Below, piece after piece: positions 35,280-43,665 of a DNA stretch of 64,000 nt. The translations under genes were made by a program, and so were the position numbers. Under the pieces are notes generated by a model that was given only the letters and a program-made list of their open reading frames with translations, made no database searches and was not told where the DNA came from. How positions within the stretch are numbered: the first letter of the stretch is position 1; each line of letters opens with the position of its first letter. Source of the stretch: an uncultured Alphaproteobacteria bacterium (lineage in GTDB: Bacteria > Pseudomonadota > Alphaproteobacteria > RF32 > CAG-239); the NCBI GenBank assembly GCA_934254675.1, contig CAKQLP010000002.1, positions 62,001 through 126,000 on the forward strand, given 5' to 3'.

Positions 35280-35306
35280 GAGCCACTGATGTCTGTTCAG
35301 TGGCTC
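35280..35306 (+). terminator. Strong hairpin after the 34723 gene
   Basis: GAGCCACTGA and TCAGTGGCTC, 10 bp, loop of seven; only a short T tail. Confidence 0.65.
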
Positions 35307-35386
35307 TTATGATATGCAAATGAAACTAAATTAAAGATTATTCTTTCGAAAATTAAAAAATCTGTTGATGGTTAATTTTTCAGTTA

Positions 35387-37387
35387 TTAAAAATTTTTGA
35401 GAGCAAGCTGCTCAAGTTCTTTCAGCTTGTCGCGATAGACCATTGCTTGTTCAAACTCAAGGTTTTGCGCCGCTTCTTTCATCAATTTAGTATATTCTTT
35501 AGTCATTTTTTCAATGTTTTTAATTTTATCAATATCTTGAAATTCATCTTTTATAAAATCTGTTTCCGTCATCTCTTTCAAGGTGGAAGAAATGCTTTTT
35601 TTGATGGTTTGCGGCGTTATGCCGTTGGCGATATTGTATTCGGTTTGTTTTTTGCGCCGACGCTCGGTTTCTTCCAAAGCCATTTTCAAAGAGTCTGTCA
35701 TTTTATCGGCATACAAAATAACGCGTCCTTCCGCATTGCGCGCCGCGCGACCTATGGTTTGGATAAGCGAACGGGTTGAACGTAAAAAACCTTCTTTGTC
35801 GGCGTCTAAAACAGCAACCAGCGAACATTCCGGAATATCCAAGCCTTCACGCAAAAGGTTAATGCCGACTAAAACATCAAACACGCCGAGGCGTAAATCT
35901 CGGATAATTTCAATGCGCTCTAAGGTGTCGATATCCGAATGCAGATAGCGAACTTTGACGCCGTTGTCTTTAAGATATTCGGTTAAGTCTTCGGCCATTT
36001 TCTTGGTAAGAGTCGTTACTAACACTCTTTCGCCTTTGGCCGCGGTTTTGCGACATTCTTCCATCAAATCGTCAACCTGATTTTCTACCGGACGCACAAG
36101 GCACAGAGGGTCGGTCAGACCGGTCGGGCGAATTACCTGTTCGGAAAATACGCCTTTACTTTGTCCCATTTCCCATTCTCCGGGGGTGGCGGAAACGAAA
36201 ATGGTTTGCGGCCGCATTTTATCCCATTCTTCAAACTTTAGCGGACGATTGTCCAAGCAGGACGGCAACCGGAAACCATAGTCGGACAATGTTGTTTTAC
36301 GATTGCGGTCTCCGCGGTACATTGCGCCGATTTGCGGCACGGCAATGTGGCTTTCATCAATAAAGAGCAGGGCGTTTTTGGGAAAATATTCAAACAAAGT
36401 CGGCGGCGGTTCTCCCGGAGCGCGTCCGGTTAAATAACGCGAATAGTTTTCAATACCTTTGCAGTGGCCGGTGGTGTCCAACATTTCCAAATCAAAACGC
36501 GTGCGTTGTTCAAGTCGTTGCGCTTCAAGCAATTTGTTTTCTTGTTTGAATTGTTGCAAACGGATTTCCAAATCTTCTTTAATGTGCGTCATTGCTTGAG
36601 ACAGAGCCGGACGAGGTGTTACATAGTGGTTGGCGGGATAAACGGTAATTTCATCAAGTTGACGCGTTTTTTTGCCGGTTAAAACGTCAAATTCGTAGAT
36701 TTCTTCTATTTCATCGCCAAAAAAAGAAACTCGCCAAGCGCGGTCTTCGTAGTGCGCCGGAAAAATGTCCAAAGTGTCACCTTGAACGCGAAAAGTGCTG
36801 CGGACAAAGTTAACGCTGCAACGTTCATAAAGAAGTTCGGTCAGGTGTTTGTTTACTTCGTGGATGTCAACCACATCTCCGACTTTCAGTTGAAAAACCA
36901 TAGAAGAATAAGATTCCATGCTGCCTAAACCGTAAATGCACGAAACAGAGGCCACAATGATTACATCGCGCTCTTCTAAAACGTTACGAGTGGCACCGTG
37001 TCGCATTCGGTCTATTTGCTCATTGATGGCCGAATCTTTTTCAATATAAGTGTCGGTTTTGGGAATATAGGCTTCCGGTTGATAATAATCGTAATAAGAA
37101 ACAAAATATTCCACGCGGTTATGCGGAAAAAATTCTTTCATCTCCGTATAAAGCTGCGCCGCCAAAATTTTATTCGGTTCCATAATCAGAGCAGGTCGTT
37201 GGCATTGTTCGATTATTTTAGCCATTGTAAAAGTTTTGCCGGAGCCGGTTACGCCCAGCAACACTTGGTTGCGTTCACCGCGCTCAACGCCTTCGCATAG
37301 TTCTTTAATGGCCTGCGGCTGGTCGCCGGAAGGTTCAAACGGACTTTCAATTTTAAATTCGGGGTCTTTCATGTTTTTAATATTCAT
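35387..37387 (-). CDS. uvrB: UvrABC system protein B
   Basis: 666 residues. Walker A GVTGSGKTFT, the beta-hairpin region VEYFVSYYDYYQPEAYIP, DESH, helicase motifs SATPGEWE and QTIGRAARNAEGRVILYAD, and the C-terminal UVR domain (EKMTKEYTKLMKEAAQNLEFE). Damage recognition in nucleotide excision repair. Starts at 37387, overlapping the end of the preceding gene; ATG 37372 is an alternative. Neither has a clear ribosome site, so coupled translation is likely. Confidence 0.97.
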   Translation of the reverse strand: MNIKNMKDPEFKIESPFEPSGDQPQAIKELCEGVERGERNQVLLGVTGSGKTFTMAKIIEQCQRPALIMEPNKILAAQLYTEMKEFFPHNRVEYFVSYYDYYQPEAYIPKTDTYIEKDSAINEQIDRMRHGATRNVLEERDVIIVASVSCIYGLGSMESYSSMVFQLKVGDVVDIHEVNKHLTELLYERCSVNFVRSTFRVQGDTLDIFPAHYEDRAWRVSFFGDEIEEIYEFDVLTGKKTRQLDEITVYPANHYVTPRPALSQAMTHIKEDLEIRLQQFKQENKLLEAQRLEQRTRFDLEMLDTTGHCKGIENYSRYLTGRAPGEPPPTLFEYFPKNALLFIDESHIAVPQIGAMYRGDRNRKTTLSDYGFRLPSCLDNRPLKFEEWDKMRPQTIFVSATPGEWEMGQSKGVFSEQVIRPTGLTDPLCLVRPVENQVDDLMEECRKTAAKGERVLVTTLTKKMAEDLTEYLKDNGVKVRYLHSDIDTLERIEIIRDLRLGVFDVLVGINLLREGLDIPECSLVAVLDADKEGFLRSTRSLIQTIGRAARNAEGRVILYADKMTDSLKMALEETERRRKKQTEYNIANGITPQTIKKSISSTLKEMTETDFIKDEFQDIDKIKNIEKMTKEYTKLMKEAAQNLEFEQAMVYRDKLKELEQLALKNF

Positions 37388-37733
37388 AGTTATAAAGAGA
37401 ACGTAAATAATTTGCTATTTTCTCACGATTATTTAAGGTTTCTTTTGATAACTTTTGAGGGATAGGCAAATTATTTTGCTTGGCGGCAACAATTTGGGCT
37501 TTGTTCAAAGAAATTGCAAAATTGCGTAGTTCTGCGTCAGAGTAATGGTCAAGCATGTATTGCAAATCTTTTTCTGAAGTGTGAAGTATAGCTGAAATGT
37601 CTGTCGGAGAAGCGACATTTGCGTTTCCGACAGATATTTTAGGAGAGACATCCGGTACGCCTCGAGTTATTTCACCCGCAAAAGATGATTGTATTGTTAA
37701 AATAAAAGCGAAAACATATAAAGCGAATTTCAT
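37377..37733 (-). CDS. Small secreted protein, unknown
   Basis: 118 residues with a good GGAGG site. Signal peptide ends SSFAGE. The mature ~98 residues are helical (TDISAILHTSEKDLQYMLDHYSDAELRNFA) with no Cys. Operon with cysE, the next secreted protein and uvrB. Not recognised. Confidence 0.7.
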   Translation of the reverse strand: MKFALYVFAFILTIQSSFAGEITRGVPDVSPKISVGNANVASPTDISAILHTSEKDLQYMLDHYSDAELRNFAISLNKAQIVAAKQNNLPIPQKLSKETLNNREKIANYLRSLYNYEY

Positions 37734-37752
37734 GGTAATTTCCTCCAGTTAT

Positions 37753-38307
37753 TTATTGTAAGCTTTTTAATGTGTCGTCAATAGATTTTTCAAAATCGAA
37801 ATTTGTCAGGTCATTAAATTGTCTTTTTAATTTATTTATGGAACGTTTTGAATCTCTCATCCATTTATCATATTCTTTTTCATAATCTTTTAATAAGTCA
37901 TTGCTGCCATTGGTAAAAGAAGCGGATGTTTTTTCTTGTTTTACTTCTTTGGGCGGTGTTTTTTTGGTGAAAGAGCTGCTTATGCTGTCAAGCCAACCAT
38001 TGTCATTTCCTGAGTTGGCTGTCTTGGATTGTTCCAAAAGTTTTCGCTGATATTCTATTTCAGCTTTACGGCGTTCTTCATTTGCTTTTCTTATTCTGGC
38101 ATTGTTTTCATCAATTTCTTTGACGCGCTGTGCAATCCAATCCTGCTGAGATTGAGATGTTTTTGAAGAATTGGTTGTGTTGTAAGTTTGCGGCGCGGTT
38201 CGAACCGTATGATTAGAAGATTCCCATGGATTTATGGGTAATTCTTCTGACTGAGCGGAATATATTAAAGAAAATGAAAGTAAAAAGGTTAAATATGCAG
38301 CTTTCAT
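37753..38307 (-). CDS. Secreted coiled-coil protein, unknown
   Basis: 184 residues. Signal peptide MKAAYLTFLLSFSLIYSAQS; then a Ser/Thr/Gln-rich part, a charged coiled coil (VKEIDENNARIRKANEERRKAEIEYQRK written here as several heptads), a Ser/Lys linker, and a C-terminal helix. Periplasmic. AGGAT before ATG 38307. Immediately follows cysE. Confidence 0.65.
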   Translation of the reverse strand: MKAAYLTFLLSFSLIYSAQSEELPINPWESSNHTVRTAPQTYNTTNSSKTSQSQQDWIAQRVKEIDENNARIRKANEERRKAEIEYQRKLLEQSKTANSGNDNGWLDSISSSFTKKTPPKEVKQEKTSASFTNGSNDLLKDYEKEYDKWMRDSKRSINKLKRQFNDLTNFDFEKSIDDTLKSLQ

Positions 38308-38311
38308 TGGT

Positions 38312-38965
38312 TTATCCTTTGTTTGGCTTTTGTGATGAAGGTCGTATCGTCTTCTTTTTTGTTTTGGTAAAGGACGAAGCGTCCGGTTCCAATCCGTAGG
38401 CGCAGAATGTCTTATCTTTTATTTCAGATTTTTTTACAATATATGCCGGTGTGTTGACAACCGTGCAGTTTTCGGGAATGTCCTTAATAACAATGGCATT
38501 GGAACCGATTTTAGTGTTCTTTCCGATAGTAATTGGTCCTAAAATCTGCGCACCGGAACCAATAGTGACATTATCGCAAATTGTTGGGTGTCTTTTTTCT
38601 AGTTTTTTCCCGTTAGCATCATAAAATTTTCGGCCGCCTAAAGTGACGTCATGGTATAAGGTGACATTATTGCCGACAACAGTAGTTTCGCCAATAACAA
38701 CCCCCATGCCGTGATCAATCATAAAACCGGAACCGATTTTTGCTCCGGGGTGAATTTCTATACCCGTAAGAAAGCGGGCTATTTGTGAAAGTATTCTGGC
38801 AGTCAATAAAAAATTTTTTTTCCAAAGGGCATGAGATAGACGATAAATCATGATGGCGTGAAGCCCCGAAGAGCAAATAACAGCTTCTAATTTGCTGCGT
38901 GTTGCCGGATCTCTATCCATAATAGCTTGAATGTCTTGTAAAATTATCTTGTAATTTGAATTCAT
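38312..38965 (-). CDS. cysE: Serine O-acetyltransferase
   Basis: 217 residues. Acetylates L-serine for cysteine synthesis. Left-handed beta-helix hexapeptide repeats from ~70: GIEIHPGAKIG, MIDHGMGVVIGET (catalytic His/Asp), HDVTLGG, KRHPTICDNVTIGSGA. A shorter N-terminal helical domain than E. coli CysE, as in the short SAT class. AGAGGA precedes the ATG. First gene of a four-gene operon. A palindrome in the upstream divergent region may regulate it. Confidence 0.93.
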   Translation of the reverse strand: MNSNYKIILQDIQAIMDRDPATRSKLEAVICSSGLHAIMIYRLSHALWKKNFLLTARILSQIARFLTGIEIHPGAKIGSGFMIDHGMGVVIGETTVVGNNVTLYHDVTLGGRKFYDANGKKLEKRHPTICDNVTIGSGAQILGPITIGKNTKIGSNAIVIKDIPENCTVVNTPAYIVKKSEIKDKTFCAYGLEPDASSFTKTKKKTIRPSSQKPNKG

Positions 38966-39006
38966 TGTGTGGTATATTCCTCTAAAAATAACAATTTTTA
39001 TTAATG

Positions 39007-39023
39007 TAACACATTATGTGTTA
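39007..39023. promoter_or_regulatory. Perfect 17-base palindrome between divergent genes
   Basis: TAACACAT-T-ATGTGTTA, between cysE and the hydrolase at 39049. Size, symmetry and place suggest a repressor site. The regulator is unknown. Confidence 0.55.
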
Positions 39024-39048
39024 AATAAAAGTAATAAATGGAAAAAAA

Positions 39049-39813
39049 ATGGTAGAAGTTTTGTTTAACGGTCATGCCGGTCGATTAGAAGGCAGATATT
39101 ATAAGAGTGAACGTCCTAATGCTCCGATAGCATTGATATTGCATCCTCATCCTCAATACGGCGGAACAATGAACAATAAAGTTGTCTATACTTTGTTTAG
39201 TTGTTTTAAGGATTTAGGTTTTTCGGTCTTGAGATTTAATTTTCGTAGCGTTGGGCGTTCACAAGGACAATTTGAAGATGGCCCAGGAGAACTTTCTGAT
39301 GCGACAATTGCTTTGGATTGGTTGCAAAATATGAATCCTGATGCGAAACAATGTTGGATAGCTGGCTATTCTTTTGGTGCCTGGATTGGCTTGCAACTTT
39401 TAATGAGACGTCCGGATATCAATAATTTTATTGCAGTTTCTCCACCGGCGAATGAAAAAGATTTTTCATTTTTAGCGCCGTGTCCGGCATCCGGTTTGAT
39501 TGTTCAGGGCGGAAAAGATGAAATTGATAATCCGTTTTTGGTGGAAACGATGGCGCGAAAATTAAACCAGCAGCGAAACGTTGAGATTGATTTTGCTATG
39601 ATTGAAGACGGTGATCATATGTATAACAATCATTTAGGTGATTTGTATAAAGTTACCGGACAATATGTTATCAGTGCATTGCAACGCCGTTCTCCGCAGA
39701 AAAAACGTCGCGGACGTCGTAAGAAAACAGAACTGGATGACGATTTATTGTTGGATGGTCCTGAAGATGCGGGCTATGATATGGATGAGCTGGATAACGA
39801 CGGAGAAGAATAA
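39049..39813 (+). CDS. Alpha/beta hydrolase with charged tail
   Basis: 254 residues. LILHPHPQYGGTMNNK (oxyanion region), RFNFRSVGRSQG, nucleophile GYSFGAW, and C-terminal acid and His (GGKDEIDNP, EDGDHMY). The last ~35 residues are a basic run (KKRRGRRKK) then acidic. This matches the hydrolase often found before lepB-rnc-era in alphaproteobacteria. Substrate unknown. Weak ribosome site. Confidence 0.85.
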   Translation: MVEVLFNGHAGRLEGRYYKSERPNAPIALILHPHPQYGGTMNNKVVYTLFSCFKDLGFSVLRFNFRSVGRSQGQFEDGPGELSDATIALDWLQNMNPDAKQCWIAGYSFGAWIGLQLLMRRPDINNFIAVSPPANEKDFSFLAPCPASGLIVQGGKDEIDNPFLVETMARKLNQQRNVEIDFAMIEDGDHMYNNHLGDLYKVTGQYVISALQRRSPQKKRRGRRKKTELDDDLLLDGPEDAGYDMDELDNDGEE

Positions 39814-39814
39814 G

Positions 39815-40612
39815 GTGAAAAATTCTATTGAAAGCGCAATGATGTCAGATAAATTAAAGGATAATAAGCCTGCCGACGGAGGCAATATTAAAAAAGCTTT
39901 TCTTGAAAATTTAAAAACCGTGTTTTTAGCTATTTTAATAGCCTTAGTTATTAGAAGTTTTTTCTTTGAGCCTTTTCGCATTCCATCCGGTTCGATGTAT
40001 CCGACTTTGCGTGTGGGAGATTATTTATTTGTCAGTAAATATACTTATGGTTTTTCTCGCTATTCTTTTCCGGCGGCATTGCCTTTGTTCTCCGGACGCA
40101 TTTTGTATAGCGAGCCGCAAAGAGGAGATGTGGTCGTTTTTCGTCCCGTTAATAAACCGAACACTGATTTTATAAAACGTATTATCGGGCTTCCGGGAGA
40201 TAAAATTCAGGTAAAGGACGGCCGTCTGTATATAAATGATGAACTTGTCCGCCGAGAGGAAATGGATCGTTATGTTATTGATGAGTACGTTGAGCTTCCG
40301 GAATTTTATCATCAGTATGATGAAGTTTTACCGAATGGAAAAATTCATCGTATTATTGAAATTTCCGACAGCGAAAGAATTGTTGATAATACAGATGTGT
40401 TTGTTGTTCCGGAAGATTCCTTTTTTATGATGGGTGACAATCGTGATCGTTCTGATGACAGCCGTATCAGCGTGGGTTTTGTGCCAAAAGAAAATTTGGT
40501 TGGAAAAGCTCGCTTTATCTTTTTTTCACATAATGATAAAGGAGAGTTTTATGAACCTTGGACATGGTTCAAAGCTATCCGTTGGAGTCGCTTTTTTAAG
40601 AGGATTTATTAA
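39815..40612 (+). CDS. lepB: Signal peptidase I
   Basis: 265 residues from GTG 39815, with GGAG nine bases before it. One N-terminal helix (LKTVFLAILIALVIRSFFF), catalytic Ser60 in IPSGSMYPTL and Lys121 in DFIKRIIGLPGD, and the late box GDNRDRSDDSR. Cleaves secretory signal peptides outside the inner membrane. It starts two bases after the hydrolase stop and overlaps rnc by one base. Confidence 0.95.
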   Translation: MKNSIESAMMSDKLKDNKPADGGNIKKAFLENLKTVFLAILIALVIRSFFFEPFRIPSGSMYPTLRVGDYLFVSKYTYGFSRYSFPAALPLFSGRILYSEPQRGDVVVFRPVNKPNTDFIKRIIGLPGDKIQVKDGRLYINDELVRREEMDRYVIDEYVELPEFYHQYDEVLPNGKIHRIIEISDSERIVDNTDVFVVPEDSFFMMGDNRDRSDDSRISVGFVPKENLVGKARFIFFSHNDKGEFYEPWTWFKAIRWSRFFKRIY

Positions 40613-41268
40613 TGACACAGCTAGAAGATATTTTACAATACCATTTTAATAATCCAAGGTTGTTAACACAGGCTTTGACCCATAGCAGCGTTACCAGAAA
40701 TGAACGCAAAAACTATGAACGTTTGGAATTTTTAGGCGATCGGGTGCTGGGTATGACTATGGCTCATTTGCTTTTTAAAATGTTTCCAAAAGACAGAGAA
40801 GGGCAGCTGTCTCAGCGTCATGTCAAGCTTGTTTGCGCCGATGCGGTTGCTGAAGTTGCTAAGAAACTAAAATTAGAAGATTATATTATAACAAAAGATA
40901 AAGATTCTGTTAAAAGCGTTAATGTGTTGTGTGATGTCGGTGAAGCGGTGATTGGAGCTATTTATATTGATTCTGATATAGAAAACGCTATTGCTTTTGT
41001 GGAGCGCAATTGGAAGGATTTGATAGATCAATCAGACAGCGGCGCCCAGAAAGATTTTAAAACAAGTTTGCAAGAAAAATTTCATGCTTTGCATTTAAGC
41101 CTACCGGTTTATGAGGTTGTTGCCAAAGAAGGGACAGAGCATGAACCTATTTTTAAAGTCCGAATTGCTTTAAACTCAGAAGTTTACGCGTATGGACAGG
41201 GAAAAAATAAAAAGGCGGCGGAACAACAAGCTGCTCGCAATCTTTTGGAACTGATGGATGATAAATAA
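40612..41268 (+). CDS. rnc: Ribonuclease III
   Basis: 218 residues. Catalytic signature ERLEFLGDRVLGM; a second metal-binding set in CDVGEAVIGAIYIDSDI. C-terminal double-stranded RNA-binding domain (KTSLQEKFHALHLSLPVYEVV ... KKAAEQQAARNLL). AGAGG precedes the ATG. Processes rRNA precursors and cuts RNA hairpins. Confidence 0.96.
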   Translation: MTQLEDILQYHFNNPRLLTQALTHSSVTRNERKNYERLEFLGDRVLGMTMAHLLFKMFPKDREGQLSQRHVKLVCADAVAEVAKKLKLEDYIITKDKDSVKSVNVLCDVGEAVIGAIYIDSDIENAIAFVERNWKDLIDQSDSGAQKDFKTSLQEKFHALHLSLPVYEVVAKEGTEHEPIFKVRIALNSEVYAYGQGKNKKAAEQQAARNLLELMDDK

Positions 41269-41269
41269 C

Positions 41270-42166
41270 ATGAAAAAAACTCGCTGCGGGTTTGTGGCGC
41301 TTATTGGCGCTCCTAATGCCGGAAAATCTACAATTACCAACAATTTTGTTGGTTCCAAAGTTTCTATTGTTTCGCCTAAAGCACAGACAACCCGTACTAC
41401 GATAAAGGGTATTGGAATTTATGACAATACTCAGATTATTTTTTTGGATACTCCGGGAATTTTTGTTCCGAAACGCCGTTTGGACAGGGCAATGGTGGCA
41501 TCGGCTTGGAATGGTTTTACGGATGCGGATATCAATGTTTTGGTGGTTGACGCCAAGCGCGGAATGAATGAAGAAACATCGGCGATTATTGATGAGTTAA
41601 TAAAAAGAGATGCGCATGCTGTTTTGGCTTTTAACAAAATAGATTTGGTTTCAGAAGAAAAGCTAGAGGCTTTGAAAGAAGAGTTTGAAAATTTGTTCCA
41701 ATTTGATGCCGTGTTTATGTTTTCGGCGCAATCCGGCGACCACATTACAGAGTTCTATGAATATTTGGCGGAAAACTTGCCGGAAAGTCCTTGGTATTAT
41801 CCCGAAGAACAAATGTCTGATATGCCGCTGAAATTGCTGGCTGCCGAAATTGTTCGAGAAAAACTTTTTTTGAATTTAAGACAGGAACTTCCATACGCTT
41901 TGACCGTGGAACCGGAATTGTGGGAACATAAAGATGATGGTTCAATTCGGGCAGAAATGACAATTTATGTGGAAAGAGACGGTCATAAAAATATTGTTAT
42001 TGGTCATAATGGCGCTATGATTAAAAAAATAGGGCAGGCGGCTAGGCTGGAATTGGAGGAACTTTTAGAAGAACGGATTCATTTGTTTCTGTTTGTAAAA
42101 GTGAGAGAAAATTGGGGAAATGATCCCGCGCGTTACAGCGATTGGGGACTAAATTTCAAATCTTAA
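41270..42166 (+). CDS. era: GTPase Era
   Basis: 298 residues from ATG 41270 (ATG 41258 lies inside rnc). G1 GAPNAGKST, G2 region TTRTTIKGI, G3 DTPG, G4 NKID; C-terminal KH domain with VIGHNGAMIKKIGQAAR. Acts in 16S rRNA maturation and 30S assembly. The order lepB-rnc-era is typical. Confidence 0.96.
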   Translation: MKKTRCGFVALIGAPNAGKSTITNNFVGSKVSIVSPKAQTTRTTIKGIGIYDNTQIIFLDTPGIFVPKRRLDRAMVASAWNGFTDADINVLVVDAKRGMNEETSAIIDELIKRDAHAVLAFNKIDLVSEEKLEALKEEFENLFQFDAVFMFSAQSGDHITEFYEYLAENLPESPWYYPEEQMSDMPLKLLAAEIVREKLFLNLRQELPYALTVEPELWEHKDDGSIRAEMTIYVERDGHKNIVIGHNGAMIKKIGQAARLELEELLEERIHLFLFVKVRENWGNDPARYSDWGLNFKS

Positions 42167-42178
42167 ATTGCTATTGAT

Positions 42179-42209
42179 AAATCCTTGAGTTTTCAAGGAT
42201 TTTATTTTT
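42179..42209 (+). terminator. Rho-independent terminator
   Basis: AAATCCTTGA and TCAAGGATTT, then TATTTTTA. Ends the era operon. Confidence 0.8.
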
Positions 42210-42302
42210 ATAACAATATTTTATCATTATATTTCAATAAATTATTAATGAGGTATTATGATACCATATTAATAATATGTTGAAAAATGTATGTTTTTTT
42301 GG

Positions 42303-42330
42303 TTGACAATACATTTATATTGTGTATATT
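42303..42330 (+). promoter_or_regulatory. Promoter of the rplM-rpsI operon
   Basis: TTGACA at 42303, 16-base spacer, TATATT at 42325. Confidence 0.7.
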
Positions 42331-42372
42331 AACAGCGAATTTAATAACATTTTTAACAAGAAAGAGATAAAA

Positions 42373-42843
42373 ATGATTTCTACACATTCTACAAAACCTG
42401 CCGACATCGAAAGAAAATGGTATGTTGTTGATGCCAGCGGTGTTATTTTGGGCAGACTTTCTGCTGAAATCGCAAAGATTCTCCGCGGTAAAAACAAGCC
42501 TTATTTTGCACCAAACTTGGATTGCGGCGATTATGTTGTCGTTATTAATGCCGATAAAGTGAAATTAACCGGTAAAAAATTGACAGATAAACACTATTAT
42601 CAACACACTGGTTTTATTGGTAGCGTAAAAGATACGACTGCCGGTAAAATTTTGAATAGTCGTTTCCCTGAAAGAGTTATTCAAAAAGCTGTTGAAAGAA
42701 TGATTTCCCGTAATCCGCTGGGACGTCAAATGATGACAAAATTGAAAGTGTATGCTGGTGAAAATCACCCGCACACAGCGCAAAATCCAATTGTTTTGGA
42801 TATTGCTTCTCAAAACCCTAAAAATAAAAGGAGTGCTTTGTAA
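42373..42843 (+). CDS. rplM: 50S ribosomal protein L13
   Basis: 156 residues from ATG 42373 after AAAGAG. Motifs RKWYVVDASGVILGRLSAE, LRGKNKPYFAPNLDCGDYVVVINA, HYYQHTG, ERMISRNPLGRQMM. Stop overlaps the start of rpsI (TAATG). Confidence 0.97.
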   Translation: MISTHSTKPADIERKWYVVDASGVILGRLSAEIAKILRGKNKPYFAPNLDCGDYVVVINADKVKLTGKKLTDKHYYQHTGFIGSVKDTTAGKILNSRFPERVIQKAVERMISRNPLGRQMMTKLKVYAGENHPHTAQNPIVLDIASQNPKNKRSAL

Positions 42844-43328
42844 TGGCTACTAAAAAAATTGAATCTTTGCAAGATATTAAATCTGCAACAGTTGCAGCTA
42901 ATGCTGAAGCCAAAGCTCCTCGCAAATCTGTAAAAGATAAAAAAGGTCGCTCTTATGCTACTGGTAAAAGAAAAGACGCTGTGGCAAGAGTTTGGGTTAT
43001 GCCGGGTAAAGGAAATATTTCAATTAACGGCAAATCTATGGATGAATATTTTGCTCGTCCGGTTTTAAAAATGGTTATCAATCAACCATTTGCTGTTGCT
43101 AATCGTGAAAATGAATTTGACGTTGTTTGCACAGTTAAAGGTGGTGGTTTATCTGGTCAAGCTGGTGCTATCAAACATGGTATCGCAAAAGCTTTGAACG
43201 AATACGAGCCAGAATTGAGAACTGTTTTGAAACAAGCTGGTTTCTTGACACGTGATGATCGTGTTGTTGAACGTAAGAAATATGGTAAAGCTAAAGCTCG
43301 CCGTTCTTATCAATTCAGCAAACGCTGA
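42843..43328 (+). CDS. rpsI: 30S ribosomal protein S9
   Basis: 161 residues with an N-terminal extension of ~35 Lys/Ala-rich residues before the S9 core (YATGKRKDAVARVWVMPG). Ends in the conserved basic tail KARRSYQFSKR, which reaches the P site. AAAGGAG in the end of rplM. Confidence 0.97.
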   Translation: MATKKIESLQDIKSATVAANAEAKAPRKSVKDKKGRSYATGKRKDAVARVWVMPGKGNISINGKSMDEYFARPVLKMVINQPFAVANRENEFDVVCTVKGGGLSGQAGAIKHGIAKALNEYEPELRTVLKQAGFLTRDDRVVERKKYGKAKARRSYQFSKR

Positions 43329-43351
43329 TTTTATCAGAAATATCAAAATTC

Positions 43352-43385
43352 AAAGGATTGTGGATGTCTTTCACAGTCCTTTTTT
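43352..43385 (+). terminator. Rho-independent terminator
   Basis: AAAGGATTGTG and CACAGTCCTTT with one G-T pair and a T run. The remaining ~280 bases to gyrA hold no gene I can see. Confidence 0.8.
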
Positions 43386-43665
43386 GTAATGAGATTTTAC
43401 AGCTATTCGTCCTTATGCGCAATAGGCGGATTTAAGCAAGGATTTTGTTTTTTTATATCTGATATGATTTAGAAATTGTCTCAAAATTCTGCAATGATAA
43501 ATTTGTTAACTTTTTTAAGAAAGAATCGATTTTAAGGCCGTTTTTTTGCCCGTAGAAGCATATTGACTATTTTATTTTGGGTATAAAAACGAGAAAAAAC
43601 TTTTTATTAGGGCGAATTTTTGCTATGTTTGGACAGTTTAACAAGTTTAACAAAAGAGGTATAAA

